Assembly: GCF_030013905.1 (NCBI RefSeq)
Contig: NZ_CP124862.1
Coordinates: 4,529,051 to 4,593,050, forward strand
Reading direction: 5' to 3'
Origin: Petroclostridium sp. X23
GTDB taxonomy: Bacteria > Bacillota > Clostridia > SK-Y3
Length of the DNA stretch: 64,000 nucleotides
The stretch's first letter is position 1. Every line of letters begins with the position of its first letter. Of the stretch, positions 53,853-63,567 are shown in pieces. The position numbers were made by a program, and so were the translations under genes. The notes under the pieces are model-generated. The model did not search any database and was not told where the DNA came from. It saw nothing but the letters and a program-made list of their open reading frames with translations.

Positions 53853-54782
53853 ATGGATGCTATATTAGTAACTGGAGGCGCAGGATTTATTGGTGTAAAC
53901 CTATGTTTGAGACTCCTCGGCGAGGGACATAAGGTTGTTTGTGTTGATAATTTGTTTAGCAGTAGTATAAATAATATTAAGCATTTAATCAATCATTCCA
54001 ATTTTATTTTTTTTCAGGAAGATATTTTGAACTTTAATAAGAACATTGTTGTAGATGGAATTTACAACTTAGCATGCCCTGCTTCACCGAAGCAGTATCA
54101 AAAAGACCCTATTTATACGCTTAAAACAAATATTTATGGAGCAAACAATGTATTACAGCTTGCACAAAGATTAAATATCCCTATATTGCAAGCGTCTACT
54201 TCAGAAGTTTATGGTGACCCCTTAGAACATCCACAGGTAGAGGAATATAAGGGGAATGTAAATTGTATTGGCGTAAGATCCTGTTATGATGAAGGAAAGA
54301 GAGCTGCTGAAACGTTATGTATGGATTATCGCAGAATGTATGGGACAAACACTAAAATTGTGAGGATATTCAATACGTATGGTCCTTTCATGTCTGAGGA
54401 TGATGGCAGGGTTGTAAGCAATTTTATTGTAAAAGCACTTAAGAATGAACCTCTGGAGATCTATGGAGATGGTAAACAAACCAGAAGTTTTTGTTATGTT
54501 GATGATTTGGTGGAAGGATTAATCAGGGCAGCCAACCAAGAGTTTGACTCGGGACCGATAAATTTAGGGAATGACCAAGAATATACAATGCTGGAGCTTG
54601 CAAATAAAATTATAAATATTACAAACAGCCGTTCCAATATTGAGTTTAAACCGTTACCGCAAGATGATCCTAAGAAAAGAAAACCCTGCATTCAAAAGGC
54701 TAAGCAATTATTGGGGTGGAAACCTAAAGTGGGCTTGAATGATGGTTTGCAAAAGACGATCGAATATTTTAAAAATTTATAA
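53853..54782 (+). CDS. uxs: UDP-glucuronate decarboxylase (UDP-xylose synthase)
   Basis: ATG 53853 follows TGGGGGAAAG. The 309 residues have TGGAGFIGVNL and the specific UXS motifs YNLACPASPKQYQKDPIYTL, ASTSEVYGDPLEHPQVEEY, and RSCYDEGKRAAETLCMDY (catalytic Tyr/Lys), with RIFNTYGPFMSEDDGRVVSN. It converts UDP-glucuronate to UDP-xylose through a 4-keto intermediate. Its substrate would come from the UDP-glucose dehydrogenase at 58020. Confidence 0.92.
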   Translation: MDAILVTGGAGFIGVNLCLRLLGEGHKVVCVDNLFSSSINNIKHLINHSNFIFFQEDILNFNKNIVVDGIYNLACPASPKQYQKDPIYTLKTNIYGANNVLQLAQRLNIPILQASTSEVYGDPLEHPQVEEYKGNVNCIGVRSCYDEGKRAAETLCMDYRRMYGTNTKIVRIFNTYGPFMSEDDGRVVSNFIVKALKNEPLEIYGDGKQTRSFCYVDDLVEGLIRAANQEFDSGPINLGNDQEYTMLELANKIINITNSRSNIEFKPLPQDDPKKRKPCIQKAKQLLGWKPKVGLNDGLQKTIEYFKNL

Positions 54783-54820
54783 CTATATAAATTGCGATAA
54801 AGAATTTACATTAGGAATTA

Positions 54821-54868
54821 TTTAGTGAGGAGTGAGGAGTGGGGAGTCTTTACGCTCACCTCACTAAA
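54821..54868 (+). promoter_or_regulatory. hairpin in the leader of the methyltransferase gene
   Basis: TTTAGTGAGG and CCTCACTAAA form a perfect 10-bp stem, with repeated GAGGAGTG motifs inside. No T run follows, so it may be an mRNA-stability structure or a small repeat remnant. Confidence 0.5.
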
Positions 54869-54926
54869 GCAATATATTCCATATAAAATCTTTAATGCAT
54901 TTAATATAAAAGAGGAGGTTATTTTC

Positions 54927-55568
54927 ATGTATAAAGATCAATGTTTTTTGAATTTTGATGAATATTTTCGTTATAAGGCCGTAGCTGAAATTATTGATGC
55001 TATGGGGAAAAAAGGCTTAAGTGTATTGGATGTAGGAGGCGGTGCAGGCCGTTTTTTAAATTTCTTGAAAGACCATAGCGCCACTAGTGTGGATATTAAA
55101 CAAGGAATAGATGGTACGCAGCTGCCCTATGAGACCGGATCTTTTGATGTAGTAACAAGCATTGATGCTCTCGAGCATGTTATAAAAAAAGATAGGGCCA
55201 AATTTATAACTGAAATGGTGAGGGTCAGCCGCAAAAAAACTATCTTGGCATTTCCTCACAGTGAGGCCACAGAAGTAACTCTCTTTATGAACAAATTTAC
55301 AAACGGATGGTTAAAAGAACATATTGAAAAAGGGCTTCCTTCACAAAAAGAAGTGGAAGATATACTGGATGGGCTGCCTGTCACTTATAAAGTGTACAGA
55401 AATTTGGATGCGGCTGTTTGGGCTGTTATGACCATTGCAGAGTGGTATGCTCCGCAAGAGCTCAAGCAAAAATTAAATAAGAAGTTCAACCGGCTTTTTT
55501 ACGGCAACTTAAATGATGATCCTTGTTATCGGCTTATATATGAAATAGATTTAATGAAGGAGGTATAA
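54927..55568 (+). CDS. SAM-dependent methyltransferase
   Basis: ATG 54927 follows AGAGGAGG; an upstream start would run through the hairpin. The 213 residues have the SAM motif VLDVGGGAGRFLNFL, VDIKQGIDGTQLPYETGSFD and DALEHVIKKDRA, typical of class I (Methyltransf_11/31) enzymes. The target may be a sugar or lipid-linked glycan, judged by the neighbours. It ends two bases before the next gene. Confidence 0.85.
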   Translation: MYKDQCFLNFDEYFRYKAVAEIIDAMGKKGLSVLDVGGGAGRFLNFLKDHSATSVDIKQGIDGTQLPYETGSFDVVTSIDALEHVIKKDRAKFITEMVRVSRKKTILAFPHSEATEVTLFMNKFTNGWLKEHIEKGLPSQKEVEDILDGLPVTYKVYRNLDAAVWAVMTIAEWYAPQELKQKLNKKFNRLFYGNLNDDPCYRLIYEIDLMKEV

Positions 55569-55570
55569 TA

Positions 55571-56863
55571 ATGGCCGGCGGCAATAAGCTTGTAAGCATT
55601 GTTATACCAACTTTTAATCGAATCGAACTATTAGAATTGACTCTATTATCTTTATATAAGCAGAGCGTTCCCTCCAATCGCTTTGAGGTTATTGTAGTGG
55701 ATGACTGTTCTACGGATAAAACTCTAAAAGTTTTAAGCAAGATGCGTCCTCCCTTTAAATTGAAAGTTTTGCATAATGAGTCTAACCGGGGTGCCGCTTA
55801 TTCACGCAACAGGGGTGTAATGGCATCTAAAGGAGAGATTATTATTTTTCTGGATGAAATGATAGTAGACAAGGACTTTGTCAGGGGTCATTTGAATTAC
55901 CATGAAAAAGAGAAAATGGTAGTTACTACAACTTTTAGCGGCCGATATATTTACACACATTGTTATCTGGATTTTGCAAGATGTCAGCAGAAGGAATGTA
56001 AGAAAATTTCTAAGAAAATGCATAGTTCGAAGCATAAGTCACTTAAAGAAGAAAAAAAAATTTCCGGTAGTGAAGGAAAGGATAAGCATAAAATATATAA
56101 AAAAGAAGTACTGCGTTTGATTTCTCCCAAACAGGCCATAAACCACAGCGTTTTACAATTCGGGCTTAAAGCAGAGCAGCTTTCGAAAATTTATCATGCA
56201 TTGCAAGATGCCTATGGTTTATACCTGGAAAGAATGGCTGCACCGTGGTTTATGTTTGTTACCAATGGAATATCGGTTCCAAGAGAGATGCTGAATGAAG
56301 TAGGATTATTTGATGAAAAGTTTAAGGGTGCATGGCTGGAAGATTGGGAATTGGGGTATCGTTTATATAAGGCGGGAGCAACTTTTTATAATGCTGATGA
56401 TATTGTCTGTTGTCATCAGAATCATCCTATAGGCACAAATAAAAACTTAAGAATGGAAAACTATCTTTACTTTTCTAAAAAGTTCCCGGAAGTAGAGGTG
56501 CTGCTTGTAGCTGCTTTGACCATAGAACCATTTAAGTGGTCTATAGAAAGGTGGGGGAAAATAGTTACCTCCTTTAAAGAAATGGAAAAGACTCACGGCA
56601 TCTTATACCCCGAATTTATAATCGCTTTTAGAGATCTTGCAGAGACATTGCGATGGCATGTTGAAAGGATATTAAGCAACTTGGATTTACCTTTGTTAAG
56701 TTCATCTGAAATAGGATTCGATAGGTGGCAAGCTGCTTTTGCTGAAAAAGTCAAAGAGCAGTTAGAGCAATTAGAGAAAGAATCTCTTGGATCAGGTCAT
56801 TATAATGAGCTGGTAAGAGGATTTAAAGATTTGCTTTGTCTTCCGGTAAACAAAGATCATTAA
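55571..56863 (+). CDS. family 2 glycosyltransferase with Lys-rich insert
   Basis: ATG 55571 follows AAGGAGG. The 430 residues have the GT2 start VSIVIPTFNRIELLELTL, VVDDCSTDKTL, and NRGAAYSRNRGVMASKGEII. The usual LDDD metal motif reads FLDEMIV. A highly basic, likely disordered insert lies at about 138-180 (KKISKKMHSSKHKSLKEEKK). The GT-A end EDWELGYRLYKAG is present, and a ~120-residue helical tail follows. Confidence 0.82.
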   Translation: MAGGNKLVSIVIPTFNRIELLELTLLSLYKQSVPSNRFEVIVVDDCSTDKTLKVLSKMRPPFKLKVLHNESNRGAAYSRNRGVMASKGEIIIFLDEMIVDKDFVRGHLNYHEKEKMVVTTTFSGRYIYTHCYLDFARCQQKECKKISKKMHSSKHKSLKEEKKISGSEGKDKHKIYKKEVLRLISPKQAINHSVLQFGLKAEQLSKIYHALQDAYGLYLERMAAPWFMFVTNGISVPREMLNEVGLFDEKFKGAWLEDWELGYRLYKAGATFYNADDIVCCHQNHPIGTNKNLRMENYLYFSKKFPEVEVLLVAALTIEPFKWSIERWGKIVTSFKEMEKTHGILYPEFIIAFRDLAETLRWHVERILSNLDLPLLSSSEIGFDRWQAAFAEKVKEQLEQLEKESLGSGHYNELVRGFKDLLCLPVNKDH

Positions 56864-56904
56864 AGAAGGCCTATGAAAAAGTTTTAGCGAGGTGGTGCTT
56901 TTCT

Positions 56905-57900
56905 ATGGATAAGTTAAAAATTTTAATTCTTATTAGAAAGTTTGCTGATAAATATCCTAAGCAAAGATTTTTATTTGATTTGATTCCCGCAATACAGGAT
57001 TTGGCAGATATAGAATACTGGCATGAAGATGGAGATATTAGAGAAATTTTAGAGAAAATCCGTTTTGAACCTGACTTTATATTTCAGTATGATATCGGTT
57101 GGGGATTTATTTATGCGCCACATATAACCGGCCTTGGTGAGATCGAGATACCTAAAGGTTGTTATGTAAATGATGTTCATAATCCAAGGGAAGAGAGGAT
57201 AGCTTGCTTTGAAGATGGTAAAGTTGATTTGATCTTCTCCACGTATAGGGAGCCGTTCTTTAAGGCTTTCCCGGAACATCAAGATAAACACAGGTGGCTG
57301 CCTTTCTCCATAAATCCTGATGTAATGAAGGATTGGGGTTTGAGAAAGAATATCAACTTTCTTTTAATGGGTCAAGTTCATGTCGATGACAAGAATGACC
57401 CTCCCAAGAGGAATCCTCCGAAAGGAAGATATCCTTTCAGGGAGGCTGTTTTAGAAAGAATGAAGGAAGAGGGAAGATTTGTTTTTCATCCTCATCCGGG
57501 GCACTATGCCTTGCCTTCAAAAAATCTGGTGGTTAATGCAAAATATGCAAAGGAATTGAATCGCTCGAAAATCTTTTTTACTTGCGGCGGAGAGTTTAAT
57601 TATGCTGTTGCAAAATTTTTTGAAGCCCCTGCATGCCGTACGTTATTATTGGCTAAACCGAACCAGGACATTCTGGATTTAGGCTTTATTGACGGGATTC
57701 ATTTTGTTGCATGTGATGAATCAAATTTTTATGATAAAGCAATGTACTATATTAAAAACAAAGAGGAACGAAAATATATCATAGAAAACGGATACGATTT
57801 TATTCATACCTATCATACAAATCAGGTTAGGGCCCGGCAGTTTGTAAATTATGTTGAGGATTTTTTGAAAGAGTGTAATACAAGCAAGAAAATATTATAG
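56905..57900 (+). CDS. CgeB-like glycosyltransferase (spore-surface type)
   Basis: ATG 56905 follows GAGGTGGTGC; earlier codons overlap the previous gene. The 331 residues have an N-terminal KILILIRKFADKYPKQRF, then CYVNDVHNPREERIACFEDG, HPHPGHYAL, and a C-terminal FTCGGEFNYAVAKFFEAPAC with YHTNQVRARQFVNY, matching the CgeB/Glyco_trans_1_2 type. In Bacillus CgeB acts on the spore's outermost layer, which supports a spore-surface role for this locus. Confidence 0.75.
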   Translation: MDKLKILILIRKFADKYPKQRFLFDLIPAIQDLADIEYWHEDGDIREILEKIRFEPDFIFQYDIGWGFIYAPHITGLGEIEIPKGCYVNDVHNPREERIACFEDGKVDLIFSTYREPFFKAFPEHQDKHRWLPFSINPDVMKDWGLRKNINFLLMGQVHVDDKNDPPKRNPPKGRYPFREAVLERMKEEGRFVFHPHPGHYALPSKNLVVNAKYAKELNRSKIFFTCGGEFNYAVAKFFEAPACRTLLLAKPNQDILDLGFIDGIHFVACDESNFYDKAMYYIKNKEERKYIIENGYDFIHTYHTNQVRARQFVNYVEDFLKECNTSKKIL

Positions 57901-58019
57901 GAAGATATATCGGCATCAATTTAGGAATCTTCTATATAGGATTTGAGGGGGACAATAACAATTTATGTACTACTTGCATAATATGGTATTGAAACTTTTA
58001 CATTGTGGAGGATTTAAAG

Positions 58020-59312
58020 ATGGATATATGTATGATAGGTACAGGGTATGTCGGACTAGTCACAGGAGCCTGCCTCGCACATGTGGGGAATAAAGTGATT
58101 TGCGCAGATGTAGATATATCAAAGATTGAAAAATTGAATAGCGGAGAAATACCAATATTTGAGCCGGGTTTAGAGCAGCTGATTAAAGAGAATTTAGGCA
58201 ATCAAAGATTAGAGTTTACTTATGATATAAAGAAAGCGATAGAAAGCTCAACACTTATTTTTATTTCTGTTGGAACACCGCCTTGTAAAGATGGCAGTGC
58301 GGATCTCTCATATGTTTTCCAAGCAGCGCATGATATTGCTGCTTCATTAAATGAATATAAAATCGTGGTGGATAAGAGTACGGTTCCGGTAGGGACTGCA
58401 ATGAAAGTAAAAGAAATCATACAAAAAAATAAAATGAATCATATTCCTTTTTCTGTCGTTTCAAATCCGGAATTTTTACGGGAAGGATCTGCAGTGAGAG
58501 ATATCTTTGATGGTGACCGGATTGTAATAGGAGTAGAAGATAAAAAAGCTCAAGAAATAATGAAGAATCTCTATGAGCCTTTCGGAGTTCCTATCTATAT
58601 TACGGACATCATAAGTGCCGAAATGATAAAATATGCTTCAAATGCTTTTTTGGCAGCTAAGATATCCTTTATCAATGAAATAGCAAACATATGTGAAAAG
58701 CTGGGAGCCGACGTCACTGCAGTTGCATGTGGTATGGGAATGGATAAAAGAATAGGTCCAAGCTTTTTAAATGCAGGATTAGGTTATGGAGGCTCCTGTT
58801 TTCCTAAAGATGTAAAGGCAGTGATGGCTACTGCAAAAGAAAACAAATATGACTTTAAAATACTAGATGCGGTTATGCAGGTAAATGACAATCAAAAAAA
58901 AATATTTGTTCAAAAGGTATTAAATCAATTGTGTGATATCAAAAATCCTGCAGTTGGTGTATTAGGGCTGGCATTTAAGCCTCATACTGATGATATAAGA
59001 GAGGCGCCATCTCTATATATTATTCAAGAATTGAGAGAAACCGGTATACGAATCAAAGCATATGATCCTATTGCCATAAGCAAAACAAAAGAAGTAATAT
59101 CAGACATAGAGTATTGCAGTAGTTTATACGAAGCTTGTAATGATGTTGATGCAGTGCTGATTGTTACTGAGTGGGATGAGTTCAAAAATATGAACTTAGA
59201 TCTGGTAAAACGTAAAATGAAAGCACCTTTGATGATTGACGGAAGAAATCTGTTTGATCCCAAAAGAATGGCTGAAAAAGGTTTTGAATATATTTCCGTA
59301 GGTAGAAGGTAG
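58020..59312 (+). CDS. ugd: UDP-glucose 6-dehydrogenase
   Basis: ATG 58020 follows TGGAGGATTTAAAG. The 430 residues have the NAD motif CMIGTGYVGLVTG, FISVGTPPCKDGSADLSYV, and catalytic Cys260 with Lys263 in LGYGGSCFPKDV, plus Lys204 in EMIKYASNAF. It oxidises UDP-glucose to UDP-glucuronate, feeding the UDP-xylose synthase at 53853 and the 4-epimerase at 60184. Confidence 0.95.
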   Translation: MDICMIGTGYVGLVTGACLAHVGNKVICADVDISKIEKLNSGEIPIFEPGLEQLIKENLGNQRLEFTYDIKKAIESSTLIFISVGTPPCKDGSADLSYVFQAAHDIAASLNEYKIVVDKSTVPVGTAMKVKEIIQKNKMNHIPFSVVSNPEFLREGSAVRDIFDGDRIVIGVEDKKAQEIMKNLYEPFGVPIYITDIISAEMIKYASNAFLAAKISFINEIANICEKLGADVTAVACGMGMDKRIGPSFLNAGLGYGGSCFPKDVKAVMATAKENKYDFKILDAVMQVNDNQKKIFVQKVLNQLCDIKNPAVGVLGLAFKPHTDDIREAPSLYIIQELRETGIRIKAYDPIAISKTKEVISDIEYCSSLYEACNDVDAVLIVTEWDEFKNMNLDLVKRKMKAPLMIDGRNLFDPKRMAEKGFEYISVGRR

Positions 59313-59335
59313 ACGTATAATAGGAGGCAGTGGGT

Positions 59336-60136
59336 TTGAAAAAAATATGCTTTGCAATACTGGTACATGAAAAAAGAAAAGTGATAAAAGATTTGCTTTC
59401 AAACATCAAGCACTTTTGTCCACAGAGCTCAATTGTCTTGTATAATGGGGGGGATGATCCTGATTTATGCAATGGTTTGGGATATCCGGTTTGTCCAACC
59501 AGTAAGAAAATGTACTGGGGTAATCTTGCGCTATTTATATTGGAAGTGATGGAATGGCTTCAGGATATTGGTTATGATTACGATTATCTATGCACCCTTG
59601 ATTCGGATGCTTTATTTAGTAAAAAAGGCTTTGAACAATTTATCGCTTCTCAAATGAAAAATGCCGATTATATGGGGGTAAGAGCAAAAAAATATGATGA
59701 TACATGGCGCCCCGGGCGGCAAATGAAAAAAAAGTGGCATGTGTGGAGGCCTATATTCAAATGTCCTGATTTTTACGGTTGTTTTAATGTTGGGCAAGTT
59801 TTTAAAAAAACACTGGTAGAAAGAATTCTCGCATTTAATAAAATTGATGAAATAAAGAGCAATATAACTGAAAACAGTTCTTTTGCTCTTGAAGAAATAT
59901 TATACGTAACACTTGCAAATGTGCTTGGCGGTAGAATAAAAGCCTACCCCAGAGATGTTGCGAAGCACATTCGATACCGACCTTACGTGACCAAAAAGCA
60001 ACTGCAGAAAAAAATAGAGAGTAATAGTAAATGCTATCTCGTACATCCTGTTCCTCGGAACATGAAAAATGATGCCAGGGTATTCGTTAGAAGCCTTGTA
60101 GAATCATATAGTAAAGATAAAAATAAAAAAAGATAA
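59336..60136 (+). CDS. glycosyltransferase-like (GT-A, DxD motif)
   Basis: TTG 59336 lies eight bases after AGGAGG; GTG 59330 is the alternative. The 266 residues start KKICFAILVHEKRKVIKDLL and have YDYLCTLDSDALFSKKGFEQ, a DxD motif, then FALEEILYVTLANVLGG. The layout resembles GT14-like or related transferases, but the family is not certain. It ends the operon at a bidirectional terminator. Confidence 0.65.
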   Translation: MKKICFAILVHEKRKVIKDLLSNIKHFCPQSSIVLYNGGDDPDLCNGLGYPVCPTSKKMYWGNLALFILEVMEWLQDIGYDYDYLCTLDSDALFSKKGFEQFIASQMKNADYMGVRAKKYDDTWRPGRQMKKKWHVWRPIFKCPDFYGCFNVGQVFKKTLVERILAFNKIDEIKSNITENSSFALEEILYVTLANVLGGRIKAYPRDVAKHIRYRPYVTKKQLQKKIESNSKCYLVHPVPRNMKNDARVFVRSLVESYSKDKNKKR

Positions 60137-60165
60137 ATCTGTCTATTCATCATAGGCAGATTTAT
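60133..60165. terminator. bidirectional terminator between convergent genes
   Basis: ATAAATCTGTCTA and TAGGCAGATTTAT form a stem with one mismatch, with T and A runs on either side, between two convergent genes. Confidence 0.88.
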
Positions 60166-60183
60166 TTTTTTTGCAATCTCTTT

Positions 60184-61149
60184 TTAAATATCATATATCT
60201 CCTTGTTTTTTAAATACCAGTCTATAAATCTTTCAATTCCGGAATCAAAACTAACTTTTGGGCAATATCCGAGTTGATTTTTTGACTTATTTATATCAGC
60301 ATAAGTAGTTTTAACTTCTCCCAACTGATCCGGTAAATAGCTTGTGATCGCTCTTTTATTCAGTTTGACTTCTATTAATTCCAGCATATCTTTTAGACTA
60401 ATAGGGTTTGAACTTCCCAGATTAAATGCTTCATAGCTGCATTCATACCCGATTGCTGAAACGATGCCGTCTACGATATCATCTATATAAGTATAATCTC
60501 TTTGTGTTGTACCATCACCATACAACGGAAGCTTTATTCCTTTATCGATACATCTTGTGAATAGATTTATTGCCATTTCCGGTCTTTGCCTTGGTCCGTA
60601 AACAGTAAAAAACCTCAAAATAACTATAGGGATACCGTATAGACGGTTATAAGTTGCACAATAAAGTTCCCCGCAGCGTTTTGCTGTTGCGTAAGGAGAT
60701 ATCTGTAAATCTAATGGGTCATTTTCTTTAAACGGGATATGGCGGCTGTTTCCATAGACTGAAGAAGAGGAAGCAAAGACGAATTTATTTACATGGTATT
60801 TTGCAGCAAATTCAAGCAGGTTAACCGTTCCGCTGATATCCACATCTATGTATTCCAGAGGATCACCAATAGATTTCCTTACCCCTGCAAGCGCTGCCAG
60901 ATGTACAATCTTCTCTATATGAAATGTACTGAATATATGCTCAAGAATCAGATGATCTCTTATATCTCCTTTAACGAGTTTATAATGATTACTTAGCAAA
61001 AGGCTATCAATATTCTTCATTTTAAGTGTGGGTTTATAAAAATCGTTAAAACAGTCCAAGTTTATAATATTATATCCCATACTTATAAGTCTTTCGCATA
61101 AATGAGAGCCTATAAAACCTGCGCCGCCGGTGACTAAAACAGTTTCCAT
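60184..61149 (-). CDS. UDP-glucuronate 4-epimerase
   Basis: ATG 61149 on the minus strand begins METVLVTGGAGFIGSHLCER. The 321 residues have NLDCFNDFYKPTLK, HLAALAGVRKSIGDPLEYI, SSSSVYG with SPYATAK, and the marker LRFFTVYGPRQRPEMAINLF, typical of UDP-GlcA 4-epimerases. It would make UDP-galacturonate from the Ugd product. It is transcribed alone, against the neighbours. Confidence 0.88.
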   Translation of the reverse strand: METVLVTGGAGFIGSHLCERLISMGYNIINLDCFNDFYKPTLKMKNIDSLLLSNHYKLVKGDIRDHLILEHIFSTFHIEKIVHLAALAGVRKSIGDPLEYIDVDISGTVNLLEFAAKYHVNKFVFASSSSVYGNSRHIPFKENDPLDLQISPYATAKRCGELYCATYNRLYGIPIVILRFFTVYGPRQRPEMAINLFTRCIDKGIKLPLYGDGTTQRDYTYIDDIVDGIVSAIGYECSYEAFNLGSSNPISLKDMLELIEVKLNKRAITSYLPDQLGEVKTTYADINKSKNQLGYCPKVSFDSGIERFIDWYLKNKEIYDI

Positions 61150-61332
61150 TTTCTAACCTCCAAATTAAGAATAGGGTACTATCTTATTTAACATCATATG
61201 CAATAGCATCCTGATTTGTTATAGACGGATTTTCAAGGTTCAAAGGAAGATATAGGTCATATTGCTTGTAACGGTTTATATTCTTTTCGAATACGATATA
61301 TTAAAACTTATAAAGGAAGGGTGACCACACAA

Positions 61333-62430
61333 GTGAAAACCGTAGCGGTAGTAGCAGATAGGTTTATTCTTGACGTACGGACGTATATCTATGAAGAAAT
61401 TACTGCAATGAAAAAATACAATATTCTTGTGCTTACAAAGCGGAGAGAAAATAGCCATATTTATCCGTTTAAGAATGTATATGAATGTAAAAATAAAGAA
61501 AACCCGATGAAAGAATATGTAAATATGATTAAAAAGCAAAAAGCTAGGCTTATTCATATAAAGTTCGGAAACGATGCACTTCAATATATCAAGTTAAAAC
61601 GGATAACAGGACTTCCTTTAGTTGTTTCGTTTCATGGATATGATGCTTCCGGTGCTTTGAAGAATCCCTGGATATTGCATAAATATAAAAAGGAATTATT
61701 TCCGAATACAGATCATATCGTAACAGTATCACAAAAACTAAAAGATAATTTGGCAGCTGCAGGATGTCCTTCTAACAAAATTACAGTTCTGTGGAGTGGA
61801 ATAGATTTAGAAAAATTTTATTATAAACCCCGAACATTAAATAACGGTGAGGCGGTCAGGATTCTTTCCGTCGCGCGGTTAACAGAAGCCAAAGGATTAA
61901 AATACCTTATAGAAGCTTTTGAGAAGATTGTAAAAATAAAACCTGATATAGAGCTTTCTATAGTAGGAAACGGGCCTTTAAAGAAAGAATTAAAGAAGCA
62001 AATTTCTGACCTAAAGCTAAATCAAAAAGTTAAAATTTATGACTTTATATCACCCCATAAGATCCCTGATGTTATGAATGATCATCATATATTTTGCCTT
62101 CCGTCTATTGTTGCGTCCAATGGGATTGAAGAAGGGACACCAAATGTGCTGAAAGAGGCATGTGCCTCAGGTATGCCGGTTGTAGCTACAAGCCACTCAG
62201 GTATTCCCCATGTAATTAATAATGGGAAAAATGGCTTTTTAGTAAATGAAAAAGATACTGAACAACTGGCTCAAAGTTTAATCTATCTTATTGAGCATTC
62301 TGAAATTTGGGAGAGTATGAGCCAATGGGGAAGAAGCCATATTGAGGAAAATTTTGATAAAATAAAACAAGCGGAAAAAATAGAGAAAATCTACGCTGAT
62401 TTGATCAAAAAGTCAAAACGGGGTCATTAA
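61333..62430 (+). CDS. glycosyltransferase family 4, tandem copy 1
   Basis: GTG 61333 follows GGAAGGGTGA; GTG 61321 is the alternative. The 365 residues show GT4 motifs: HGYDASGALKNPWI, VSQKLKDNLAAAGCPSNKIT, LSVARLTEAKGLKYLIEAF, and EEGTPNVLKEACASGMPVVA (donor-site EX7E-like). It is strikingly similar to the next gene, so they arose by tandem duplication. Confidence 0.9.
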   Translation: MKTVAVVADRFILDVRTYIYEEITAMKKYNILVLTKRRENSHIYPFKNVYECKNKENPMKEYVNMIKKQKARLIHIKFGNDALQYIKLKRITGLPLVVSFHGYDASGALKNPWILHKYKKELFPNTDHIVTVSQKLKDNLAAAGCPSNKITVLWSGIDLEKFYYKPRTLNNGEAVRILSVARLTEAKGLKYLIEAFEKIVKIKPDIELSIVGNGPLKKELKKQISDLKLNQKVKIYDFISPHKIPDVMNDHHIFCLPSIVASNGIEEGTPNVLKEACASGMPVVATSHSGIPHVINNGKNGFLVNEKDTEQLAQSLIYLIEHSEIWESMSQWGRSHIEENFDKIKQAEKIEKIYADLIKKSKRGH

Positions 62431-62451
62431 TTCAATATAGAGGTGATGAGC

Positions 62452-63537
62452 ATGAAAAATGTAGCAATCCTTATAGAGAAGTTTCTTCCAGGTATACAGA
62501 CATTTATCTATGAAGAGTTAACTGCAATAAATAAATTTAATATGTTTGTGTTAACAGAAGAAAGATTAAGTGAAGACATATACCCATTTGAAAATGTGCA
62601 TATATGTAAAAAAATGAAAGAGTATTCGAAAACTATTAAAAAGCAGAATATTAAATTAATTCATACAAAATTCGGGCAAAATGCACTACGCTATCTAGAA
62701 CTCAAGAAGCTGACCGGCGTACCCTTTATTGCTTCTTTTCATGGTGTGGATGCTTCTCACCAGTTAAAGAGTCGTTGCATGCTATCTATGTACCAAAAAA
62801 AGCTCTTCCCAAAAGTAGACCATATTATTGCCGTATCTCCAACATTAAAAGACAATTTGGTAAAGGCAGGCTGCCCTAAAAGTAAAATTACTGTGATCTG
62901 GAGTGGGGTAGATGTAGAAAAGTTTTATTATAAACCCCGTGTAATACAAAACAATGAGACAGTGAAAATTGTTTGTATTGCCCGGTTAGCAGAAAAAAAA
63001 GGGCATAAGTATCTGATAGAGTCTTTTTCAAATATTGTAAAAGTAAGGCCTAATACAGAGCTTTTAATAATAGGAGAGGGTAGACTGAAGGATATGCTGC
63101 AAAAACAGATTTCTGAGCTGAAGCTCCAGGATAAAGCAAAGATTTTGGATTTTATATCCTTCCGGGATGTTGCGGATATATTATACAACCATCATATTTT
63201 CTGTCTCCCATCAATCACAGCAGCTAATGGCGATCAGGAAGGAATTCCTAATGTGCTAAAAGAAGCATGTGCAACAGGCATGCCGGTTGTTTCTACGTAT
63301 CATGCAGGAATCCCACTATTGATAAAAGATGGGAAAAACGGTTTTCTCGTTAAGGAAAAGGATACGGAGCAGTTAACCGATAGACTGCTTTTTCTGATAG
63401 ATCATCCTGAGATTTGGGAGAGTATGGGCCATTGGGGAAGAAATCATGTTGAAGAAAATTTTGAAAGATTTAAACAGGCAAAGAAGGTTGAAAAACTTTA
63501 CTCAGACGTTCTTAAGTCAACTAAGGGGAAGCGGTAG
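62452..63537 (+). CDS. glycosyltransferase family 4, tandem copy 2
   Basis: ATG 62452 follows AGAGGTGATGAGC. The 361 residues mirror copy 1 along their full length: HGVDASHQLKSRCM, VSPTLKDNLVKAGCPKSKIT, CIARLAEKKGHKYLIESFSN, and QEGIPNVLKEACATGMPVVS. The divergence suggests different acceptors or linkages. Confidence 0.9.
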   Translation: MKNVAILIEKFLPGIQTFIYEELTAINKFNMFVLTEERLSEDIYPFENVHICKKMKEYSKTIKKQNIKLIHTKFGQNALRYLELKKLTGVPFIASFHGVDASHQLKSRCMLSMYQKKLFPKVDHIIAVSPTLKDNLVKAGCPKSKITVIWSGVDVEKFYYKPRVIQNNETVKIVCIARLAEKKGHKYLIESFSNIVKVRPNTELLIIGEGRLKDMLQKQISELKLQDKAKILDFISFRDVADILYNHHIFCLPSITAANGDQEGIPNVLKEACATGMPVVSTYHAGIPLLIKDGKNGFLVKEKDTEQLTDRLLFLIDHPEIWESMGHWGRNHVEENFERFKQAKKVEKLYSDVLKSTKGKR

Positions 63538-63567
63538 CTGATCCTCATCCTCGGTTTTTTATCTATA

